Positions 41,603 through 51,937 of a stretch of 64,000 nucleotides of DNA are shown in pieces (position 1 is the first letter of the stretch; every line of letters starts with the position of its first letter). The position numbers and the translations under genes are program-made. The stretch lies in NCBI GenBank assembly GCA_936432065.2, contig OW386285.2, positions 170,481,984-170,545,983 of the forward strand, given 5' to 3'. Under the pieces are notes generated by a model. The model made no database searches. It saw only the letters and a list, made by a program, of their open reading frames with translations, and had not been told where the DNA came from. The stretch comes from Rutpela maculata. Taxonomy: Eukaryota > Arthropoda > Insecta > Coleoptera > Cerambycidae.

Positions 41603-44600
41603 CCCTGTCAAAAAAATTTCATCAATCCGTATTGAAAATTATCAAAAATTAATAAGTATCTATGAGAACCTATATGGACAATAAGTTTCTATAAGAGTTA
41701 GGTAAAGTTGCTGTTGAAATTGTTATCAGTTTATATCTGAATTGACCAGCAAAATGAGTCAAGCCATATCCATTTGTAAATCCAAACATTTACTTATACC
41801 ACATCAATAAGAATTTATGAGCACAGTATCTAATGTAATTCGTGCGGCTTTCCGTGATTAAAAGACAAGTGTTTCTTTAAGAAACGAGCTGCATTAGGTT
41901 AGAACAGTTTTGATTTGCAATTGAAGATTACAAATTATAATGTTTGAATAGGGATTTATGAGATCAGTTTCTATGAGTATTAATGTTTTTTTTTCAGTAA
42001 TATATTAAATGTGTTTTCATTTGTTTGAATGGGTAAAAAGAAAGGTCAGTTTTCAACTGCAATTACAAATACAAGTTTAATCGCTTCGAAGGGGTTATAT
42101 GCGATCGATTTCTAAAAGTATTTATGCTGTTTTCCGAATATAGTTATGATGAGGTTTAATCAGTAACAAATTGTTAACTACTTGTTATGATATGGTCGGA
42201 AATTCCAAGTACACATTTAGTATTCCTTCAAGAGGATTGATGAGAGCAGTTTCTACGAGTATCTATTTGTTGTTCCTATAGTAAATTATATAAGTCTTTA
42301 TCAGTACAGATTCGGATCTAATTTAAATATGAAAATTATATCAGAATAAAGCAACCAAATATTTTAAACAGTATCTATTTGTAAATCCACACATTTACTT
42401 ATACTATCTCAATGAGAATTTATGAGAACAGTATCTAATGTAAAACGTGCGCCTTTCCGTGGTTAAATGGCAAGAGTTTCTATAAGAAACGAGCTGCATT
42501 AGGTTAGAACAGTTTTGATTTGCAATTGAAGATTCAAAATTATAATGTTTGAATAGGGATTTATGAGATCAGTTTCTATGAGTATTAATGTTTTTTTTTC
42601 AGTAATATATTAAATGTGTTTTCATTTGTTTGAATGGGTAAAAAGAGTTTTCAACTGCAATTGCAAATACAAGTTTAATCACTTCGAATGGGGTTATATG
42701 CGATCAATTTCTAAAAGTATTTATGCTGTTTTCCGGATATAATTGTGATGAGGTTTAATCAGTAACAAATTGTTCACTACATGTTATGATATGGTCGGAA
42801 ATTCCAAGTACACATTTGGTATTCCTTCAAGAAGATTGATGAGAGCAGTTTCTACGAGTATCTATTTGTTGTTCCTCTAGTAAATTATATAAGTCTTTAT
42901 CAGTAAAGATTCGGATCTAATTTAAATATGAAAATTATATCAGAATAAAGCAACCAAATATTTTAAACAGTATCTATTTGTAAATCCAGACATTTACTTA
43001 TACTATCTCAATGAGAATTTATGAGAACAGTATCTAATGTAAAACGTGCGGCTTTTCGTGGTTAAAGGGCAAGTGTTTCTATAAGAAACGAGATGCATTA
43101 TGTTAGAACAGTTTTGATTTGCAATTGCAGATTACAATTTATAATGTTTAAATAGCGATTTATGAGATCAGTTTCTATGAGTATTAGTGTTTTTTTTTCA
43201 GTAATATATTAAATGTGTTTGCATTTGTTTGAATGGGTAAAAAGGAAGGTCAGTTTTCAACTGCAATTACAAATACAAGTTGAATCACTTCGAATGGGGT
43301 TATATGCGATCAATTTCTAACAGTATTTATGCTGTTTTCCGAATATAATTGTGATGAGGTTTAATCCGTAACAAATTGTTCACTACATGTTACGATATGG
43401 TCGGAAATTCCAGGTACATATTTAGTATTCCTTAAAGAGGATTGATGAGAGCAGTTTCTACGAGTATTTATTTGTTGTTCCTACAGTAAATTATATAAGT
43501 CTTTATCAGTATGCATTCGGATCTAATTTAAATACAAAAATCATATCAGAATGAAACCCCAAATATTTTAAACAGTGTCCACCTGTAAATCCAAACATTC
43601 AAAGATAATATTATAATGAGAATCCATCAGAACAGTATCTAATGTAACGTGTGCGGTTTTCCGTGGCTAAATTTTAAAATTATTTGCAATAAATAAGCTT
43701 TAACGGATTCGAACAGTTTTTATTTGCATTTCCAGATGAATAGTTTTAATTGTTAGGGATCTATGAGGTCAGTGTAACGTTTTTTTTTTCAATAAAATGT
43801 GTTTTTATTGGAAAAAAAAAACATTACACAAAGACACTGATCTCATAGATCCCTATTTAACAATTAAAATTATTCATCTGGAATTGCAAATTAAAACTGT
43901 TCAAATCCGTTAAAGCTATTTATTAAAAATACTTTTAAAATTTAGCCACGGAAAGCTGCACGCGTTACATTAGATACTGTTCTGATTGGTTCTCATTAAA
44001 ATATATCTTTAAATGTTTGGATTTACAAGTGGATACTGTTTAAAATATTTGGTTGTGTCATTCTGATATAATTTTTGTATTTAAAGTAGATCCGAATGCA
44101 TACTGATAAAGATAAATTTTCTATTGGAGCAACAAATACATACTCATAGAAACTGCTATCATCAATCCTTTCGAAGGAATACTAAATATGTACCTGGAAT
44201 TTCCAACCATATCGTAACATGTGGTGAACAATTTGTTACTGATCAAACCTCATCACAATTATATTCGGAAAACAGCATAAATACTGTTAGAAACTGATCG
44301 CATATAACCCCATTCGAAGTGATTAAACTTGTATTTGTAACTGCAGTTGAAAACTGACCTTTTTTTTGACCCATTCAAACAAATGAAAACACATTTAATA
44401 TATTTATTACTGAAAAAAAAAAAAATTAATACTCATAGAAACTGATCTCATAAATCCTTATTCAAACATTATAATTTGTAATCTTTAATTGCAAATCAAA
44501 ACTGTTCTAACCTAATGCAGCTCGTTTCTTATAGAAACTCTTGCCATTTAACCACGGAAAGCCGCACGTTTTACATTAGATACTGTCCTCATAAATTCTC

Positions 44601-46563
44601 ATTGATGTGGTATAAGTAAATGTCTGGATTTACAAATAGATACTGTTTAAAATATTTAGTTGCTTTATTCTGATATAATTTTCATATTTAAATTAGATCC
44701 GAATGCATACTGATAAAGACTTATATAATTTACTATTGGCACAACAAATACATACTCGTAGAAACTGCTGTTATCAATCCTTTCGAAGTAATACTAAATA
44801 TGTACCTGGAATTTCCACACGTAACATGTAGTGAACAATTTGTTACATATCAAACCTCATCACAATTATATTCGGAAAACAGCATAAATACTGTTAGAAA
44901 TTGATCGCATATAATCCCATTCGAAGTGGTTAAACTTGTATTTGTAATTGCAGTTGAAAACTGACCTTTCTTTTTACCCATTCAAACAAATGAAAACACA
45001 TTTAATATATTACTGAAAAAAAACATTAATACTCATAGAAACTGATCTCATAAATCCCTATTCAAACATTATAATTTGTAATCTTCAATTGCAAATCAAA
45101 ACTGTTCTAACCTAATGCAGCTCGTTTCTTATAGAAACACTTGCCATTTAACCACGGAAAGCCGTACGTTTTACATTAGATACTGTTCTCATAAATTCTC
45201 ATTGAGATAGTATAAGTAAATGTAAAGACTTATATAATTTACTAGAGGAACAACAAATAGATACTCGTAGAAACTGATCTCATCAATCCTTTTGAAGGAA
45301 TACTAAATTTGTACTTGGAATTTCCGACCATCTCATAACAAGTAGTGAACAATTTGTTACTGATTAAACCTCGTCACAATTATATTCGGAAAACAGCATA
45401 AATACTTTTAGAAATTAATCGCATATAACCCCATTCAAAGTGATTAAACTTGTATTTGTAATTGCAGTTGAAAACTGACCTTTCTTTTTACCCATTCAAA
45501 CAAATGAAAACACATTTAATATATTACTGAAAAAAAAACATTAATACTCATAGAAACTGATCTCATAAATCCCTATTCAAACATTATAATTAGTAATCTT
45601 CAATTGCAAGTCAAAACTGTCCTAACCTAATGCAGCTCGTTTCTTATAGAAACACTTGCCATTTAACCACGGAAAGCCGCACGTTTTACCTTAGATACTG
45701 TTCTCATAAATTCTCATTGATGTGGTATAAGTAAATGTTTGCTGCTCCATTCTGGTAGAAACTGATAGAAATTTCAGCAGCAAGTTTAACTCCAGGCTCC
45801 AGTAGAGGGAGCTGTATACGTGTCGCTAATTCATATCTAATCTAATGTGACCTAAGGAACTGACGTGTGTTTGTTAAATTAAAAGTAAAGCAGTCTCTTC
45901 CACTGCTAACTCATTCATTGCTTCTAGGCTAGAACAAGAACACCCGAGGAAATAAGGACTTTGCAGTATTTTGTGTTTACCACAATATTAGTATTTCTAT
46001 TTGAAATATGCAATTTAAACTGTACATTTGTCGGCATGCATATCCAAATTAATACTAATAAAAAAGCAAAATGGAAGTTTACAATAAAAATACATCTGTA
46101 AAATATACAATTGAAACTGTACATTTGTTGACATGTATATCCACATTAATACTAATAAAAAGACAATGTTGAAATTTACAATAAAAACATGTTGATAAAT
46201 GGTGTGTTACATACGATAGATACTGGAGAAAGGACGGACTGGAACTCTTATGATATTACTTATAGAAAAGTTTAGAATCTCTTTAAAGTTGTATCTGTAA
46301 TTCCATATGTTTACAGATATAAGGGCAAGGGTGCATTTGCAGACACTAAACTGTAGATTTGTTGTTGTATATTTCATATAAGTACTCATGAAAGGGCAAC
46401 ATGATAATTCCAAATAGCTCATTCGGAATTACTGTTTCATAACCGATTTAAAACTTAATAAAACAGATAAAATCCTGTCTGTATAATACTAATATAGCGT
46501 ATAGGAACGATAAAACCGCATCCCTTTTTTTTTATAAGTTTCTATGTGGAATTTTTGGCAGGG
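41603..46563. repeat. 5-kb foldback element E3 with higher-order repeat arms
   Basis: Ends are CCCTGTCAAAAAA (41,603) and TTTTTGGCAGGG (to 46,563), both flanked by TA. The left arm holds three head-to-tail copies of an approximately 601-bp unit (a marker block lies near 41,945, 42,546 and 43,147). Each unit is built from four diverged subunits of about 150 bp that share a core like TTTATGAGATCAGTTTCTA. From about 43,805 the same arrangement runs in inverse to about 45,745. 45,746-46,563 is non-repeated AT-rich DNA. No coding capacity. Confidence 0.78.
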
Positions 46564-46935
46564 TAGACCTTTAGGGACTTTAATAATGTGTTCAATTAAG
46601 ACATTTTAAAATGTTCTCATTACTCGAGACAAATTATATTGAAATTCATTACAGAAATCTCCATCGATCGGTCATGTTTTCGCACAGACAAATTACACTA
46701 TAGTACAGTAACTACTAACTGAATATTGGTGCAAGCATAATAATATTAATGACCCTTTATTGCAACAAATAAGGTTACTTGTTTTCAGGTTGTTTACTTA
46801 AATCGGTAAATTCAGTTTGAAAAACAAGTCTGGTGAATGAATTTCAGTCTAGTATCCTTCTTTCCACTTACTTGCAAAAATTCTGGTTTGTGTATTCACC
46901 ATGTGTAATGAAATAAATAAAAATATATATGTATA
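46564..46935. other. AT-rich spacer
   Basis: About 370 bp between two repeat elements. I see no gene, hairpin or recognisable repeat in it. Confidence 0.5.
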
Positions 46936-47652
46936 CAGAGTGACTCATTTAAACGCTGAACACCTCTCTAAAATTTTTATTTATTGTGCGATTTGAATAA
47001 AATTTTATTCAAGTATAGAACAAAATAGGATCTAATTATGACTAGAAAAACATTCGCCTCCTACAAATGCAAAGTCACCTGCGGCACCAAAATATGTGGG
47101 AAAAATCGAAAAAGCATATTAGACATTTTTTTATCGGAAAATTTTGTTAATTAAACTTGTTCGAAATTGTCCAAAAACCAAAATTTAATCAAAATAAAAA
47201 ATAATGAAATTTTGATTAAAATAATGACAAAATCCGAAAATATCATTTTGATGGGTTTTTATTATCATTTTGATGGAAAACTGTACTATGACAATTTTGT
47301 TTGAAATTAAACCCAAGCTGCTAGGTGGTTGTCAAGTAATTTGCAGTTTTTTTAAAGTAATTATTTTAAAATTTTTTTAAATTTCAATTTTTTTATTTTG
47401 ATTAAATTTTGGTTTCAAGGTTTTTGGACAAGTTTCTTTAACAAAATTTTTCGATAAAAAAATGCCTAATATGATTTTTTTATTTTTTCCGCATATTTTG
47501 GTCCCGCAAGTGGTTTTGCATTTGTAGGAGGTGAAAGTTTTTCCGGTCACAATTAGATTCTGATTTGTTCTATACTTGAGTAAAATTTGATTCAAATCGC
47601 ACAATAAATAAAAATTTTAGAGAGGTGTTCAGCTTTTAAATGGGTCACTCTG
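46936..47652. mobile_element. 717-bp foldback element
   Basis: It begins CAGAGTGACTCATTTAAACG and ends with the inverse, TAAATGGGTCACTCTG. About 240 bp at each end are inverted repeats of each other with moderate divergence (matching blocks AACACCTCTC/GAGAGGTGTT and TTGTAGGAGG/CCTCCTACAA). TATA (or TA) flanks both sides. A TA duplication would suit Tc1/mariner-type elements, TATA other groups; I cannot decide. Confidence 0.75.
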
Positions 47653-47828
47653 TATATAAATATAAAAAATTACTCTGCATATTAATTTACGAATAAGAAG
47701 TATGAACTATGTGATGTATATCCTTTAATGATCTGTAATAAAATAATCAAGATGGGAACATATATTTATTTACTAAGTAACTCTAAAAATCAAAATATTG
47801 TAGTGAGTATAAAATAAATAATAAAGTG

Positions 47829-49549
47829 TGTAACGATCTATTTGATCATTACAACAATAATGCTATATGCGAAGCACTCAGCAAGCTAGTAGGTTCTTTC
47901 ATTGTAAATTGGGTTGCGTATCTGCGGACAGGTCGTTCTCATCGAGAATTATTAATTTAATTTTAGACCAATACGCACACCTCATTAAACATGGTAATGG
48001 TTAATTGGGTTGCCTATGCGATATATAAGCCAAAGTCACAGCGCTCTGCTGTAGTAATTACCGACTAGACATGAACCTTTTTTTGAAGTAGGAGCCTTTA
48101 TTAGGATAAAAGAGGAGGAATATATATCTTCTATCGGACATGCTGGAATGGGAATGCGATAGCGGAAAAGGGTATCGTGTTAGCCATTTTACTTTGTAAT
48201 GTGACCTAGTAAAGTTTTAACGGGTGTATACAGTTTGTTCGATTGTGCCATATTATTGTGGGATTTTCTCGTTAAAACTTAAAACTTCATGTTTCCATTT
48301 GTTTGGAGTTGCCGTGTGGCATATTTTGTGGAGTATTTTGGAAACTGTAACTCTTTATAGAGGATTTGATTTGCTAGGCCATATTCCCTCATTTATTGAG
48401 CCACACCACCATAGGCCTTGGCTTGAACCAAAAGGTTCATTTGTTTGGGAAGGAAACCCTCGAAAGAGGTAAGTCTTAGTTTTTACTCCTGCTCTGGCTA
48501 TTACGTAACAAGCTATTTATTTTAGGGTTTTAGCATTCGGTTTTAGTATTTGGTTAGTACTTAGTTTTAGTACTTGAGTTTAGTATACCGTTGGAGTATC
48601 AGATTGTATGTACAGTTTGGGTGTACATGTTAGTACTTGAATCGTTACGTATGCCACGACGACCTATTTTCAACCCTTAGCTCCGTGTATTTTTCTGGTG
48701 TCGAAAGAAGCCTATTAGTACCATAATTTCTACCTGTTTCTACCTGGAGTGTTCATAATTCTGGATATACCCGAGGATTTCGCATCCTCTAGGGATCACA
48801 AGCTTCAGATAAGATTGCATGCTTTTTATTTTATGGTTAAATTATGATTGTTTAAATTATTTAAATGACTAAAACTGACTACCTTAAGTTCTGGTAAATT
48901 AAATAATTAATTGTAAATTACACTACATTACATAAAGTGTAAACTTTACGTGCGCACGTACGGTAACTTTTTATTGCCTTTTTATTTAAGTATTTTACGA
49001 TATATTGCTCACGCAAATTGTATGTGATACAGTACTCGCACATAACATTGATTTTTGTGTCATGTCGTTTAAAATATCTATTACAAGGAAAACATATCAA
49101 GTATATAATCACGTTATTTGAATATCTTTCATATTTTACTGTTATTTGCCAATAGTTAGTAAATAAATGTCTTAAATTTTGATGTTGACTTATTCATGAT
49201 AAAAGTATGCATTTCTAAGAAGTTATCGATTCTTGAACAAGAAATTCACGGAGCCTAGGTGTCAAGGTAATCATTTTTTGCATAATTGTTACAGCTCCTT
49301 TTTTGTGTAAATTAGTTGACTGAGTTTGCCACTTACATATATTTATATATATATTTTTTTTGGAACGGATTCCTCTAACAACAGGGGCTTTTCTAGTTTA
49401 AGGCGGAGTGGGAATAAACTAGTGGCGCCCTCAATTTCTTTTTTTTAACCCACCCTACTCTCTGATTGAGCTCGGGTAATATTTTTTTTTTGCCGCGCTA
49501 TCACTCATCCGGGTCCAATTAGGTGGCATTGCACGAAAAGCGCGTCGCA
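47829..49549 (+). repeat. 5' LTR (1,721 bp)
   Basis: TG...CA ends (TGTAACGATC to GCGTCGCA). TATATAAG at 48,022-48,029 is a likely TATA box, followed by GCGCTCTGCTGTAGT as a possible start region. AATAAA at 49,162-49,167 could be the poly(A) signal. It contains an 82-residue open frame (48,224-48,472) followed at once by a GGTAAGT splice-donor-like sequence (about 48,468-48,475). At 1.7 kb it is very long for a Ty3/Gypsy LTR in insects. Confidence 0.95.
48224..48472 (+). other. Open frame inside the LTR, followed by a splice-donor-like site
   Basis: The frame starts at ATG 48,224 downstream of the probable promoter, so it would lie in the 5' part of the RNA. It encodes 82 residues ending PHHHRPWLEPKGSFVWEGNP and then RKR. 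AGAGGTAAGT overlaps its 3' end and resembles a donor site. The same frame is in the 3' LTR (55,724-55,972) with one residue changed. I recognise no domain. It may be an upstream ORF or a chance frame. Confidence 0.3.
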
Positions 49550-49553
49550 AATT

Positions 49554-49571
49554 TGGCGCCCAACGTGGGGC
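49554..49571 (+). promoter_or_regulatory. Primer-binding site, tRNA-Lys type
   Basis: TGGCGCCCAACGTGGGGC lies four bases after the 5' LTR. This 18-mer is the classical complement of the 3' end of tRNA-Lys(1,2) used by retroviruses and several Gypsy elements for minus-strand priming. Confidence 0.93.
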
Positions 49572-49577
49572 CTGACG

Positions 49578-50467
49578 ACGTCGACGCCATAGACGCCACC
49601 GACGCATTTTAGCGTCACGACGCCTACCGACGTCTGTCATCGATTTTGTCAATTTTTCATAATTTTGTTAGTTTTATTGTCTGTAACAGATTATTAACAG
49701 TTTTTGGTAATTTTAGCGTCACGACGCCCACCGACGCTTGGCGTCGAATTGGTAATTTTGCTATATAGGTACTAGGCAGACCGCGTGCAATAAATGATTA
49801 GGTAATTTAGTCATTTTAGCGTCACGACGCTGACCGACGCTTGGCGTCGTTTTGTAATTATAGTCAGATTTTGGCATTTTTGATGCCCAAAGTAATTATT
49901 TTTGGTTGTTAAATTATTTAGGCATTCCGACGCCGACCGACGCTTGGCGTCGCTTTGTAATTATAGTCGAATTTTGGTATTTTTGATTCCCAAAACAATT
50001 ATTTCTAGTTTTTAAAATTTGTAGCGTCTCGACGCCGACCGACGCTTGGCGTCGTTTTATAAATATAGTCGAATTTCGTTAATTTTGATGCCCAAAACCA
50101 TTATTTTAGTTTTTTTAACATTTTTTCGCGTCCCGACGCCTACCGACGCCCGGCGTCGAAATTGAGTTTTTGCTAGTGTATTACTATATCTCGACTTATA
50201 AACACATTCCAAGTGTTTATACATTTGCATCGGTCGATGCTCAGCGTCGCCGAGCACTTTTAGTGTTATTTAGTTACGATTGTTGATTATTTCTGTGGAT
50301 TTATCAAAGATTAGTCGAAGTGGAGGTTATTGGTCACACAGACGCCTACCGACGCTTGGCGTCGTTTATGAGGTACTGCTACAATTAGCTGATTTTAGCA
50401 TTTTTAGAGGTAGTTTAGGTCATCGAATCAATTTTGTGTACTCGACGCCTACCGACGCCTGACGTCG
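49578..50467 (+). repeat. Array of about ten 25-bp hairpin repeats in the leader
   Basis: Seven clear copies, each 25 bp, at 49,722-49,746; 49,825-49,849; 49,928-49,952; 50,030-50,054; 50,134-50,158; 50,340-50,364 and 50,443-50,467, plus degenerate ones near 49,580, 49,618 and 50,231. Arms are CGACGCC and GGCGTCG around an 11-nt loop like TACCGACGCTT. Centre-to-centre distance is about 103 bp. The motif is CpG-rich while the spacers are strongly AT-rich, and the spacers are themselves similar (TTATAGTCGAATTTTG). The array lies between the primer site and gag. Confidence 0.93.
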
Positions 50468-50551
50468 TTTAGGTAAAATCACTATTTGATAGTAGAATTT
50501 TGATTTTTTTCTGTTTCTTTGGTGGTAAGCGTTCTCTTTATCTTGGTAACA

Positions 50552-51937
50552 ATGAGCTCGAAAATAAAATTAGATGTAAATCGTCTATCTAAAGAGGAGT
50601 TGATTTATGAATTAAGAGTACGTGGTCTAGGTGACGGAAGTGACTTAACTGTTGCGGAACTTAGGACTATTTTACGTAATGCACTTCAACTTGAGAAAAC
50701 TTCTCTCGCGATTAAGAGTCCTGCGTATCCGTACACTTTTGCACAAGATATGCAAGTACTGTCGGAGAGTCTAGAGAACATCGATAGACTTATAACAGAA
50801 TTTTCCGGGACAGAGAATGATAGTCAATTTAAAGGTATAGTCTCCAAAATTGCTCATTCATTAGGTCGCGTTAATAGGTCCAATCCAAAGGAAGAGGCCG
50901 AAAAGACCCAGAGGGCTGACATGAGGCGTCAATTACTTTTAGCATTCGACAAACTCAAGGTAAAGGTTAAAAGCAGCCGTAAAGACTCCACTGTTTTAGA
51001 TTTATCAGTATTACGGCACAATGTAGTTCCACCTGATGCTCACAGTTCCGCAGTAGAATCGGACGTGGGGTCATCTAGTGACGATGATGTGACAGTCCGA
51101 ATCAAACCAGTTCCTGTTCGAGATTGGGGTCTAAAGTTTACGGGTAAGAAAGGCGAGATGTCTTTCAGTACTTTTATGGAACGCGTAGAGGAAAGGAGGC
51201 GTTCTAGGGGTATTTCTCGCGCATTATTATTTAGGGACGCGGTAGATTTATTTGAAGGTGACGCATATACTTGGTACAATATGGTCAAAGAATGGGCGAC
51301 GGACTGGGAGTCATTGGTTGAGTTGATGAAAGAACAATTTTTGCCAGTCAATTTTGATCGTGATCTTTTCGAGGAAATTAAGCGTAGAACTCAGGGTGAT
51401 CATGAAAGTATTGGGTTATACATTGCCAGTATGAAAGGTTTGTTTAATAAAATGAAACAACCAATGTCCGAAAAAGTTCAGTTTGAGATTATATCAGAGA
51501 GGATAGATCCATATTATCAACCATTTATAGCTTTTGAACAAATATCGTCAATTACTGAGTTATTATCTGCGTGTCGCAAACTTGACGCTAAAAGGGAAAT
51601 CGCTAAATCTTTTACACCTCCTCCTCCTAAAAGTAAAAGTTTAATACCGGAGTTAGCTTACGCTTCTACATCTCGTAGTTCCGATTCTGTAAATAATAGG
51701 GAAATGACCAATAGAATTAGCGAAGTGTCTGGGGACAGAAATTGCAGACCACAGAAGAATAATGGTAAATCGGTTCCGGACAAAGTTTGTTGGAATTGCA
51801 GTCGTTCCGGTCATCTTTCTACGAGATGTCCTAATCCTCAAGGACGTTATTGTTATTCGTGCGGTTTTCGGAATGTTACGGTACGTACATGTCCGAAGTG
51901 TAACAAGAGACAGGGAAACGGTCAGGCGAGACATTAG
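50552..51937 (+). CDS. gag: Ty3/Gypsy Gag polyprotein
   Basis: The start is chosen at the ATG at 50,552 (MSSKIKLDVNRLSKEELIYE); upstream in-frame codons are open but have no ATG. 461 residues. The N-terminal 35 residues have a SAP-like KEELIYELRVRGLGDG pattern. An acidic linker (SDVGSSSDDD, about 51,060) precedes the capsid-like region (LKFTGKKGEMSFSTFMERVEE, about 51,127; DAYTWYNMVKEW, about 51,260). The C-terminus has one CCHC knuckle (CWNCSRSGHLSTRC, about 51,788) and a second Cys-rich segment lacking His (CYSCGFRN...CPKC). It forms the virus-like particle. The stop at 51,935-51,937 overlaps the -1 frame of pol by 34 nt. A slippery site lies 16 nt before the stop. Confidence 0.93.
   Translation: MSSKIKLDVNRLSKEELIYELRVRGLGDGSDLTVAELRTILRNALQLEKTSLAIKSPAYPYTFAQDMQVLSESLENIDRLITEFSGTENDSQFKGIVSKIAHSLGRVNRSNPKEEAEKTQRADMRRQLLLAFDKLKVKVKSSRKDSTVLDLSVLRHNVVPPDAHSSAVESDVGSSSDDDVTVRIKPVPVRDWGLKFTGKKGEMSFSTFMERVEERRRSRGISRALLFRDAVDLFEGDAYTWYNMVKEWATDWESLVELMKEQFLPVNFDRDLFEEIKRRTQGDHESIGLYIASMKGLFNKMKQPMSEKVQFEIISERIDPYYQPFIAFEQISSITELLSACRKLDAKREIAKSFTPPPPKSKSLIPELAYASTSRSSDSVNNREMTNRISEVSGDRNCRPQKNNGKSVPDKVCWNCSRSGHLSTRCPNPQGRYCYSCGFRNVTVRTCPKCNKRQGNGQARH

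Noticed and set aside
49578..50467. CRISPR array
   Set aside because: Regular spacing and palindromic 25-bp units look CRISPR-like, but the spacers are related to one another, no cas genes are present, the genome is eukaryotic, and the array lies in a retrotransposon leader.
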